A stretch of DNA of 46,757 bases, taken from NCBI GenBank assembly GCA_964345365.1, contig CAYFQR010000004.1:1-46757 (forward strand), in the 5' to 3' direction. Under the pieces are notes generated by a model. The model saw only the letters and a program-made list of their open reading frames with translations. It was not told the DNA's origin and searched no databases. Source of the stretch: RUG754 sp964345365. Its GTDB lineage: Bacteria > Bacillota > Clostridia > Peptostreptococcales > Anaerovoracaceae. Positions 32,194-40,085 of this stretch are shown piece by piece. The position numbers and the translations under genes were made by a program. The first letter of the stretch is position 1, and the number at the start of each line of letters is the position of its first letter.

Positions 32194-34254
32194 ATGTCAG
32201 CGATATATGGTCTTTCGAGGGTGCTCGAACCGAAATCAGTGCTCAGCACATCGGCCTGGAGGCTTGATAATTCGAGAATAATTCGTGCGGATGAGATGAG
32301 GGTTTCATTAAGGAGAGTTCATCTTGAGGGAGCCAACTTCAAGCAAATCTGCTACGAAGCCAATTTTAATTCAGATAGAATAAAGCAAGGGATTATAGAT
32401 ATAGTGATAAGGCGCGGAAAACTCCATAATCCCATCACCGATACCGGCGGGTTACTTTATGGAGTGGTCGAGGCTATAGGGGATGAGTACGAAAACAAGG
32501 AGGGCTTGAAAGTGGGTGACGAGGTGATAGCCAACGCATCTATCGCATCCTTCCCCATGTACATAGAAAATATAAGCGAGATAGACCGAGCATATAATCA
32601 GGTTGTAGCTGCAGGCTACGCGATACTTCGTTCGGGAATACCTATCATAAAGGTGAATGAAGAAATACCTGTTAAACAGCTGCTTTTTGCACTTGACGAA
32701 TCCGGGACTCTCTTTAAGCTCAGCAAGCTGCTTGCAGGCAAACGCAGATTTTTGATAGTCGGCAATAAGCTGCTCACCAACATAATTTATGGCTATGTAA
32801 TCAGGAGGACACTCGGCGAGGAGTGCGAAATAGTCTGTGTGGTCGACAAAAAAACCGGTGTAATGGTTAAAGGCGAGGGGATAGACAGGTTATGTTCCAA
32901 AGTGTTTGACGAAATGCATCTTCTGGATATTTTGAAACCTATCGAGAGCATAGGTGTATTGGGTGAGTCATCATTTGACCTTTCCGTGAACTGTGCCGAA
33001 GTGCCGGGTGCGGAAACCATAAATATTATAGCGACAAGAAGGGGCGGCACCGTGCTTTTCGCCAATTTGATAAATAACCTCAATATCGCGCTTTATATCA
33101 CCGAGTCAATATCAAAGGCCCTTGATGTACTTGGCGCAGAAGGCTATTCGGAAGAATATGCCGACTATGACATTGAGATGATTAAAGAGATTGCGGACGA
33201 CTTCGGCGATGCGGAAACGGGCGAAGGAAATGCCGATGAAATGTTTGAGGAGCACGAAGCGCTTGACCGCACCATGATGGAAAAATCCATGTTCGAGGAT
33301 TTTATATGCGACTCGACTCGGATGAGAAAGGTACTGGAAGAGATAATCAAAGTCAGCAAGTACGACTGTAATGTCATAATCTTCGGTGATACCGGTGTGG
33401 GTAAAGAAAAAGCCGCGAATCTGATTCAACGTAATTCGGATAGAAAGATGCAGCCGTTCCTTAAAATAAACTGCGGCGCGATATCTCCGAACTTAATTGA
33501 ATCCGAGTTTTTCGGCTATGAAAAAGGTGCTTTCACCGGGGCAAGTACGAGCGGCAAAAAAGGCTATTTTGAGATAGCGAATAACGGCGTATTGTTTTTG
33601 GATGAAATAGGCGAGCTGCCGCTTGAAATGCAGGCGAAGCTGCTAAGGGTCATACAAGACGGAGAGTTCTTCAGGGTAGGAGGCACGAATCCCATAAAGA
33701 CGAATGTCAGGATAATTTCCGCCACGAACAGAAACCTTGAAGAAATGGTTGAAAACGGTGAATTCAGGAGAGACCTATACTACAGACTGAATGTAGTACC
33801 TATAATAATACCGAAGCTTTCGGAAAGAAAAGAAGATATGCCGGGGTTGGTTGACCTGTTTCTTGACAAATACGGCACCAAATTCGATGAAAAACGTACG
33901 ATAAGCCCTTGGGCGATGGATTACCTCATGGAACTTCCCTGGGAAGGTAACATCAGAGAACTCGAAAACGTGATACAGAGGCTTATCATATCGGCAAAGG
34001 GCAGAGAAATAAAACTGGCCGATGTGATGATGGAATTGGGGGGCGAGCCGGCAGCAGGAAGGATGAATGATTTCGCAGACGGTTCGGAAGAGGGCAAACC
34101 CGAAATAAATCTTCAGGAGTCGGTTGAGGAATACGAAAAGAGCCTTATCAGATATGCCTGTGAAAAGTACGGTTCGACGAGAAAGGTGGCTAAAGCGATA
34201 GGCATTTCACAGACACAGCTAGTCAGAAAAAAGAAAAAATACGATATAAGGTAG
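32194..34254 (+). CDS. Sigma-54-dependent activator with a degenerate Kdd-like sensor domain
   Basis: A 686-residue enhancer-binding protein. Residues 1-330 align along their length with Kdd encoded next door: KLHNPITDTGGLLYGVVE against KHKNPWTGSGGMLLGTVE, then LKVGDEV, then the Rossmann strand. There Kdd's glycine loop GGGGKSG (204-210) is replaced by GNKLLTN (190-196), so NAD binding and catalysis are probably lost. Residues 370-600 are the AAA+ domain: Walker A GDTGVGKE (398-405), GAFTGA (445-450) and Walker B VLFLDEIGEL. The C-terminus is a Fis-type helix-turn-helix (STRKVAKAIGISQTQLVRKK). I infer that it senses a lysine-pathway intermediate and activates kal and kdd. The start follows AAAGGGG. 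Confidence 0.92.
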   Translation: MSAIYGLSRVLEPKSVLSTSAWRLDNSRIIRADEMRVSLRRVHLEGANFKQICYEANFNSDRIKQGIIDIVIRRGKLHNPITDTGGLLYGVVEAIGDEYENKEGLKVGDEVIANASIASFPMYIENISEIDRAYNQVVAAGYAILRSGIPIIKVNEEIPVKQLLFALDESGTLFKLSKLLAGKRRFLIVGNKLLTNIIYGYVIRRTLGEECEIVCVVDKKTGVMVKGEGIDRLCSKVFDEMHLLDILKPIESIGVLGESSFDLSVNCAEVPGAETINIIATRRGGTVLFANLINNLNIALYITESISKALDVLGAEGYSEEYADYDIEMIKEIADDFGDAETGEGNADEMFEEHEALDRTMMEKSMFEDFICDSTRMRKVLEEIIKVSKYDCNVIIFGDTGVGKEKAANLIQRNSDRKMQPFLKINCGAISPNLIESEFFGYEKGAFTGASTSGKKGYFEIANNGVLFLDEIGELPLEMQAKLLRVIQDGEFFRVGGTNPIKTNVRIISATNRNLEEMVENGEFRRDLYYRLNVVPIIIPKLSERKEDMPGLVDLFLDKYGTKFDEKRTISPWAMDYLMELPWEGNIRELENVIQRLIISAKGREIKLADVMMELGGEPAAGRMNDFADGSEEGKPEINLQESVEEYEKSLIRYACEKYGSTRKVAKAIGISQTQLVRKKKKYDIR

Positions 34255-34347
34255 GTTGTTATCGAGCTTCTCGCGACTTGGCTTGCGAGTGAACTCGGCT
34301 CAGCTCCAAACGAGGCGGGTTCAGCCAATTTTTGCAGCAAATCCGGA

Positions 34348-34394
34348 GAACCTTTTTAGGTTCGCAAGAATCGTATGTGAACCGAAATGTGTTC
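34348..34394. promoter_or_regulatory. Paired palindromes upstream of kdd (activator sites C and D)
   Basis: Site C, GAACC-TTTTTA-GGTTC at 34348-34363, is perfect; site D, GAACC-GAAATG-TGTTC at 34379-34394, has one mismatch in its right arm. Starts are 31 bp apart, the same spacing as sites A and B. They lie about 281 and 250 bp upstream of the predicted kdd start, far enough to need DNA looping. They share the consensus TGAACC-N6-GGTTC(G) with the kal sites. Confidence 0.8.
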
Positions 34395-34565
34395 GGTAAA
34401 TGCGGATTGCTTCAAAAAAATATAATAATTGCTCCCGTCCTGCATATTATGATGTGTAAAAATTTCGCTTACCGATTGTACTTTTTATATTACACTCTAC
34501 TTGAATCCCGCGTAGAATCAATCAACTTTTGCAGGTGTCGAGAAACCGATGCTCTTGCTTTTCCG

Positions 34566-34605
34566 GATGAAAAAAACCGCCGAGTACGATTGTTATTTTT
34601 TCATC
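34566..34605. repeat. A-tract/T-tract inverted repeat before the kdd promoter
   Basis: GATGAAAAAA (34566-34575) and TTTTTTCATC (34596-34605) are perfect 10-base arms with a 20-base loop, ending 5 bases before the -24 element. Phased A-tracts bend DNA, which could help looping between the distant activator sites and the promoter. The rest of the 513-base gap (34255-34767) holds the activator sites, the promoter and a leader with ATGTCT/AGACAT arms. I see no credible gene in it. Confidence 0.55.
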
Positions 34606-34610
34606 AGGAT

Positions 34611-34626
34611 TGGCATATTATTTGCA
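34611..34626 (+). promoter_or_regulatory. Sigma-54 (-24/-12) promoter of kdd and the kam genes
   Basis: TGGCAT (34611-34616), five bases, TTGCA (34622-34626); the GG and GC are ten bases apart. The only departure from TGGCAC-N5-TTGC is T for C at the sixth base. The predicted start is near 34637, leaving a leader of about 130 bases. Confidence 0.8.
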
Positions 34627-34767
34627 ATATATAATATTGCAGATATATGACCTATGTCTAAGATTATATGTGCAAAAAATTCGCATATTTAAGGACGAAG
34701 ACATTTAGGGCATATGTATGATGAATAGTATTCAATAAAATTATTTATTTCTAGGAGGAAACTAAAA

Positions 34768-35841
34768 ATGGCAAAAAAAGGCGGATGCCCTTATGGCACA
34801 CACAGAGTTATCTCCCCAAAGGGAGTATTACCACAACCGGCAGATGTAATCGATAACGATATGGAAATTTGGGACAATGAAGTCCTCATCGATGTTCAGA
34901 CTCTTAACATCGACTCCGCATCTTTCACCGAAATCGTAAGAAGAGCTTGCGACGGAAAGAAACCTGTTGATATTCAGGATTCACCTGAGGATCAGGAAAA
35001 GGTTAAGAAGGTTATGCTCGACATCGTTGCTAAAGCAGGAAAGCATAAGAATCCATGGACAGGTTCCGGCGGAATGCTTCTCGGAACCGTTGAAGAAGTC
35101 GGACCTGCATATAAGGGCGAACTCAAGGTTGGTGACAAGATTGCTACATTAGTATCTCTTTCACTTACTCCGCTCAGAATCGACGAAATTCATGAGATGA
35201 GACCTGCAATCGACCAGGTTGACATCACAGGTAAGGCTATCCTCTTCCAGTCAGGTATCTATGGAATTATTCCTGATGATATGCCGGCAGGAACAGCTCT
35301 TTCCGCACTCGATGTTGCAGGTGCGGCAGCTCAGACAGCTAAGCTCGTTAAGTCGAACGACAAGGTTCTCGTAATCGGTGGCGGCGGCAAGTCCGGAATG
35401 CTTTGCTTATATGAAGCAAAGAAGAGAGCCGGAGTTGCAGGACTCGTAGTTTGCGCGGCAGGCTCACAGAAGTCGGAAGACAGAGCAAGAAGCCTCAACT
35501 TAGCTGACGAATACTTCCACATGGATGCTACGGATGCGGTTGGAATGTACAAAAAGGCTATGGAAATAACCAAGGGCGAATTATTCGACGTGGTTATAAA
35601 CGTAGTATCGATTGAAAACACTGAGATGGCTTCGATTTTATCCTGCAAGGACGACGGAGTTGTTTACTTCTTCTCAATGGCTACATCCTTCACCAAGGCT
35701 GCACTCGGAGCTGAGGGCGTAGGTAAGGACGTAAACATGATCGTAGGTAACGGATATTGCAAGCACCACGCAGAAATCACTCTTCAGGAATTAAGAGAAA
35801 ACCCTGCTCTTAAGGCTCTCTTTGAAGAGATGTACGCATAA
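34768..35841 (+). CDS. kdd: L-erythro-3,5-diaminohexanoate dehydrogenase
   Basis: Kdd oxidatively deaminates 3,5-diaminohexanoate to 5-amino-3-oxohexanoate with NAD(P)+ in lysine fermentation. The 357-residue protein opens with KKGGCPYGTHRVISPKGVLPQ and has KHKNPWTGSGGMLLGTVEEVG. Its Rossmann loop is intact: VLVIGGGGKSGM with GGGGKSG at 204-210. The start follows TAGGAGG. It is the first gene of kdd-kamA-kamB-kamC-kamD-kamE and is separated from kamA by a stable hairpin. The upstream activator carries a decayed copy of this protein, which supports a duplication origin for the sensor. Confidence 0.95.
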   Translation: MAKKGGCPYGTHRVISPKGVLPQPADVIDNDMEIWDNEVLIDVQTLNIDSASFTEIVRRACDGKKPVDIQDSPEDQEKVKKVMLDIVAKAGKHKNPWTGSGGMLLGTVEEVGPAYKGELKVGDKIATLVSLSLTPLRIDEIHEMRPAIDQVDITGKAILFQSGIYGIIPDDMPAGTALSALDVAGAAAQTAKLVKSNDKVLVIGGGGKSGMLCLYEAKKRAGVAGLVVCAAGSQKSEDRARSLNLADEYFHMDATDAVGMYKKAMEITKGELFDVVINVVSIENTEMASILSCKDDGVVYFFSMATSFTKAALGAEGVGKDVNMIVGNGYCKHHAEITLQELRENPALKALFEEMYA

Positions 35842-35877
35842 TTCGTAAGCGACAAAAAATAAAAGTTAATAATAAAT

Positions 35878-35907
35878 ACTTGGGCGCTGCTTATGCGGTG
35901 CCCAAGT
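35878..35907 (+). other. Stable intercistronic hairpin between kdd and kamA
   Basis: ACTTGGGCGCTGC (35878-35890) pairs over 13 positions, two by wobble, with GCGGTGCCCAAGT (35895-35907) around a TTAT loop. An A-run, not a T-run, follows, so it is more likely an mRNA-stability or processing element than a terminator. Confidence 0.7.
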
Positions 35908-35950
35908 AAAAACTAATGACTATCACATTGTATTTTTTAAGGAGAAAAAA

Positions 35951-37210
35951 ATGGCTATCAGAAATTGGAAAGACATCCCTCTTTTTAAGGATGTTACAGA
36001 AGAACAGTGGAACGATTGGCACTGGCAGGTTGAAAACAGACTTTCGACCGTAGAAGAAATTGCACAGGTTGTCAACCTCAGTGAGCAGGAAAAAGCCGAC
36101 ATCGAAAAGGTCATGGGCGGATTCAGAGTAGGCATCACACCTTACTATGCTTCTCTCATGGATCCGGATGATCCGAGAGACCCGGTAAGAATGCAGGCTG
36201 TTCCTACAATTCTTGAAATGCACAGATCTGCTGCTGACGACATTGACCCGCTTCACGAAGATGCGGACTCACCGGCACCGGGGCTCACCCACAGGTATCC
36301 GGACAGAGTTCTCTTCCTCATCACTGACCAGTGTTCAATGTACTGCAGACACTGCACGAGAAGAAGACTTGCAGGAGAAACGGACGGAGCAAGATCGAGA
36401 GAAGACATCGATGCATGTATCGAATACATCAGAAGAACCCCTCAGGTTCGTGACGTTCTTCTCTCAGGCGGAGACGCTCTCCTGGTTGAGGATGAAACAC
36501 TTGAGTACATCATCTCGGAGCTCAGAAAGATTGAGCACGTAGAAATCGTAAGAATAGGCTCAAGAGCTCCTGTAGTACTTCCGCAGAGAATTACTCCCGA
36601 GCTTGTAGCTATGCTCAAAAAATATCATCCGATTTGGTTAAACACTCACTTCAACCATCCTAAAGAAATGACACCTACATCAGCTAAGGCATGTGAAATG
36701 CTCGCTGACGCAGGAATTCCTCTCGGAAACCAGTCCGTACTTCTTCGCGGAGTAAACGACTGCAAGCACATTATGAGAGACCTCGTTCAGATCTTGGTAA
36801 AGAACAGAGTTCGTCCTTACTACATTTACATCTGCGACCTCTCAATGGGTATCGAACACTTCAGAACTTCCGTGGCGAAGGGAATCGAAATCATCGAAGG
36901 ACTCAGAGGACACACTTCAGGATACTGCGTACCTACATTTGTTGTTGACGCTCCGGGCGGCGGCGGCAAGACTCCGGTAATGCCTCAGTACGTAATTTCT
37001 CAGACATCCAACAAGGTTATCCTCAGAAACTACGAAGGTATCATCACGACTTACACGGAGCCTGACCTTCCTGAGCTTCCTTGCACCTGCGACTATTGCA
37101 CAGGCAAGAAGACTTACAAATATGAGGGTGTATCTGCGCTCGGAGAAGGCCCTGAAATCAAGACTATCGAGCCTGCCCATCTTGCAAGACACGAGAGAAA
37201 TAAACGCTAA
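35951..37210 (+). CDS. kamA: L-lysine 2,3-aminomutase
   Basis: This radical-SAM, PLP-dependent enzyme converts L-lysine to L-beta-lysine. The 419-residue length equals that of clostridial enzymes. The iron-sulfur cluster cysteines are C128, C132 and C135 in DQCSMYCRHCTRRR; PLP binds K340 in VDAPGGGGKTPVMPQY. The C-terminal cysteines in CTCDYCTGKK are the extra zinc-type ligands of this family. The start follows AAGGAGA. It stands between two hairpins without T-runs, which may set its mRNA level relative to kdd and kamB. It commits lysine to this pathway. Confidence 0.97.
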   Translation: MAIRNWKDIPLFKDVTEEQWNDWHWQVENRLSTVEEIAQVVNLSEQEKADIEKVMGGFRVGITPYYASLMDPDDPRDPVRMQAVPTILEMHRSAADDIDPLHEDADSPAPGLTHRYPDRVLFLITDQCSMYCRHCTRRRLAGETDGARSREDIDACIEYIRRTPQVRDVLLSGGDALLVEDETLEYIISELRKIEHVEIVRIGSRAPVVLPQRITPELVAMLKKYHPIWLNTHFNHPKEMTPTSAKACEMLADAGIPLGNQSVLLRGVNDCKHIMRDLVQILVKNRVRPYYIYICDLSMGIEHFRTSVAKGIEIIEGLRGHTSGYCVPTFVVDAPGGGGKTPVMPQYVISQTSNKVILRNYEGIITTYTEPDLPELPCTCDYCTGKKTYKYEGVSALGEGPEIKTIEPAHLARHERNKR

Positions 37211-37283
37211 AACAAGCGTTGCAAACCTCATTTCAGAGTGTCGCTCTGCGGCATAATGATAAGGCGTAAAAAACTAAAAACAG

Positions 37284-37312
37284 CTATAGGGAGACCTACG
37301 GTCTCCCTATAG
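37284..37312 (+). other. Perfect 12-bp hairpin between kamA and the kamB-like gene
   Basis: CTATAGGGAGAC (37284-37295) and GTCTCCCTATAG (37301-37312) enclose a CTACG loop. ATTCGTAAAAAG follows, with no T-run, so a full terminator is unlikely; 3'-end protection of upstream kdd-kamA mRNA is my inference. Confidence 0.75.
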
Positions 37313-37337
37313 ATTCGTAAAAAGAGGGAAATCAGAT

Positions 37338-38357
37338 ATGGGGTTATTACTTGACCTTTCCAACAAATATAGAACCTTGTCTATTGTAGGCATGGCAAAG
37401 AATGCCGGCAAAACCACCGCGCTCAATTTTTTGATTGAAGAAGCAATGGATGAAGGCGTGAAACTCGGAATCACCTCTACAGGACGTGACGGGGAGAGAC
37501 AGGACGTTGTTACGGGTACGGAAAAGCCGAGAGTGTATCTTGATGAGGGTACCATAGATTCGGTACCGTCTTAGTTATATGATTTGGCTGATGCGGGTCT
37601 TGAAATTCTGATGAGAACTCCATACTCCACGGCAATAGGAGAGCTCCTAATCTGCAGGGTCGCAGATGCGGGATATGTTCAGGTCGCCGGACCTGTGATT
37701 AATTCCGAAACAAAAAAGTTGTCCAATGATATGTTTCGCTTAGGTTGCGACCTCATTATGATTGACGGGGCCATAGACCGAAGGTCGATCGCATCGCCGG
37801 ACACATCCGACGCGATTATCCTTGCCACGGGAGCCGTGCTTTCGCGCTCCATGAAAAAGGTGGTGGAGGAAACGGCTCATATTGTCGAACTTTACAGTCT
37901 TCCCGAGTTTAATGATTCGGACAGGGTGAAAAAGTTCATTGAAGAAGATAATTTTGAACATATTATATGTTTTAATGAAGACGGGGATGCAGAGATTCTC
38001 GATTTAATTACCGGACTGGGCGCATCGAGATTCATCGACGATGCCATAAAAGAAGATACCAAATATGTATTTATTCCGGGCGCATTTACCAATTCGGTAA
38101 TAGCCGATATATCGCGAAAAAACCTTAAGCAGGTGGAGTTTATACTCAAGGACCCTACCAAGATATTCGTAAATGTAATGGATTGGGGGATTCTACGAAA
38201 AAAAGGTTTTAAGGTCAGCGTCCTGAAAAATATTGAAATTGCAGCGATAACCGTGAATCCGTGGGCGCCGCAGGGATATACATTTGAATCCGAAGCGCTT
38301 ACCTCCGCGATAAGTGAAGTATTGCCTCATATACCGGTTATAGATGTAAGAAAGTAG
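37338..38357 (+). pseudogene. kamB: kamB-like P-loop protein interrupted by an in-frame TAG
   Basis: The gene reads in one frame from ATG 37338 to TAG 38355-38357 (339 codons), except for TAG at 37572-37574. Before it is a P-loop, IVGMAKNAGKTTALNFL (about 16-32), and RVYLDEGTIDSVPS; immediately after it the frame continues YDLADAGLEILMRTPYSTAIGE and shows no shift. A single change such as CAG to TAG would explain it. A TTG at 37584 could restart, but would lack the P-loop. TAG is an ordinary stop elsewhere here, so programmed readthrough is unlikely. The position matches kamB of known lysine clusters, a protein of unproven function, possibly working with the MutS-like KamC. Confidence 0.75.
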
Positions 38358-38364
38358 GCTTGCC

Positions 38365-40074
38365 ATGAGAATTGGGAAAAACAGGAGACTTGCAAACGTT
38401 AAGACCAGAAACGAAACCGGGCTTGACTATGTGCTTAATAACCTTAATATTCAGACTCCTTTCGGCAAAAAGACTCAAAAAGCGCTTAAACCTTTTTTCC
38501 CGGGGGAAGAAGACGAGCTTAGGGAGGAACTTAAGCTTTTAGCCGAGCTGAAAGAATTGTGTCTTAACAATCAGAGGACGATAGAGCTTCTCGGAGAAGT
38601 GTTCATGGAAATGAAAGATGTGAGCAGGACTGCAGAAAGAGCGGAGCGTTCGGTACTCACGGTGCTTGAGATATATGAAGTTAAATCGCTCCTGCTTTTA
38701 ATGGAAAAATACAGGAATCTTGTCCAATCCGACAAGGTGTCGACATTCGACCATGCTTATTGCAGCTGCGAAGGTGCAAGCGGCTCCGAGGATATACGGG
38801 GAATGGTGGTTCCCGATATTTACCATTTGGAAGATACTACGGAGCTTCTTGATTTGCTTGACCCGAGTGGCGACAGGATAAATACCTTTTATATATATGA
38901 CGAGTTCAGTGAAAAATTGGGTGAACTCCGAAAGGAAAAAAGGGCTATCGAAATATCCATCAGAAAAGAGCAAAAAGAAAAGCGTGAAGAAATAAGAAAG
39001 ACGCATGGGATAATGCTCACTCCGAAGTTTGATATAGTGATATCAAAAACACACGCGGATTTTGAAAAAGTCAAGTGTATCGAAGAGCTTGAGATGACAT
39101 ATCAGGACTATATATCAGCGACATTTGTTCTTAAACCCGATGACAGAGTATTCGAGCTCCAAAAAGAGATTGCGAGGCTAAACGAAGCTATCGAGGAAGA
39201 GGAGCATGTTATTTGCAGCAAACTCTCCGCAAGCATAGCCGAGAATAAAGAAGTTCTGATGAATAACTGTGAAATCATAGGCTTGCTTGATTTCGGGATT
39301 GCCAAGGCAATGTTCGCTATAAAGAACGACTGCACTATGCCCGAAATAGTTGAGGAGCACATCATAGAATTCGAGGACGGCAGAAACCTGCAGGTCGAAG
39401 GGATACTGAAATCCAAAGGTAAAGAATATTGCCCTGTCAGCATATCGCTTGAGGACGGCGTTACATGCATAACGGGAGCGAATATGGGTGGAAAGACTAT
39501 TTCCCTGAAACTCGCCGGCCAGATACCCGTCTTGGCTCAGTACGGATTTTTTGTTCCTGCCAAGAAGGCTCGGATAGGATTATCGAACTATATTCAGATT
39601 TTAATCGGAGACTCACAATCTGTAGAGAGAGGACTTTCGAGCTTCGGCTCCGAAATGGAAGAACTGAAAGAAATCCTTGATCACAGTGTGGAACGCTCTC
39701 TGATACTGATAGATGAAATAGCTTCCGGGACAAACCCTGTAGAGGGGCTTGCTCTTTCAAGAGCACTCGTTGACTATCTCAAAACTAAACCGTATATTAC
39801 TCTTTTCACGACACATTTTGAAACTGTTACGGAAACCGATGACGTCACAAATCTCCAAGTTATCGGGCTTGCCAACTGCGATTTCGGCAGGCTTAACCGT
39901 GAGATACAGTATGCGAACAGGCGTGAGAGGATAAATATAATATCGAAATACATGGATTATCGCCTTGATAGAGTAGATGAAAATAAAAAAGTGCCAAAGG
40001 ATGCTCTCAATATTGCGAAGATGCTGGGAATCAGCTCGGAGATAATAGAGGGAGCGAAAAAATACATTAAATAA
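38365..40074 (+). CDS. kamC: MutS-like ATPase of the lysine cluster
   Basis: A 569-residue protein whose C-terminal third is a MutS-type ABC ATPase: Walker A TGANMGGKTISLKL (GANMGGKT at 371-378), SSFGSEMEELKEIL, Walker B SLILIDEIASGTNPVEG and TTHFETVTET. The N-terminal 350 residues are mainly helical with a long coiled-coil-like segment (EKREEIRKTHGIM region). They lack the MutS mismatch-recognition domain, and there is no Smr nuclease domain. In known lysine clusters this is kamC. DNA repair is unlikely given the context. A role in assembling or reactivating the B12-dependent aminomutase is a reasonable but unproven idea. Confidence 0.88.
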   Translation: MRIGKNRRLANVKTRNETGLDYVLNNLNIQTPFGKKTQKALKPFFPGEEDELREELKLLAELKELCLNNQRTIELLGEVFMEMKDVSRTAERAERSVLTVLEIYEVKSLLLLMEKYRNLVQSDKVSTFDHAYCSCEGASGSEDIRGMVVPDIYHLEDTTELLDLLDPSGDRINTFYIYDEFSEKLGELRKEKRAIEISIRKEQKEKREEIRKTHGIMLTPKFDIVISKTHADFEKVKCIEELEMTYQDYISATFVLKPDDRVFELQKEIARLNEAIEEEEHVICSKLSASIAENKEVLMNNCEIIGLLDFGIAKAMFAIKNDCTMPEIVEEHIIEFEDGRNLQVEGILKSKGKEYCPVSISLEDGVTCITGANMGGKTISLKLAGQIPVLAQYGFFVPAKKARIGLSNYIQILIGDSQSVERGLSSFGSEMEELKEILDHSVERSLILIDEIASGTNPVEGLALSRALVDYLKTKPYITLFTTHFETVTETDDVTNLQVIGLANCDFGRLNREIQYANRRERINIISKYMDYRLDRVDENKKVPKDALNIAKMLGISSEIIEGAKKYIK

Positions 40075-40085
40075 GGAGAAAAAGG

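Noticed and set aside
34332..34634. 100-residue open frame between the activator and kdd
   Set aside because: It needs a TTG start with no ribosome site, has no protein-like pattern, and overlies the palindromes and the sigma-54 promoter.
37572..37574. Programmed TAG decoding (for example pyrrolysine) in the kamB-like gene
   Set aside because: TAG ends gcvT, kamE, the activator, truA and the kamB-like gene itself, and no pyl genes are present; a nonsense mutation or sequencing error is simpler.
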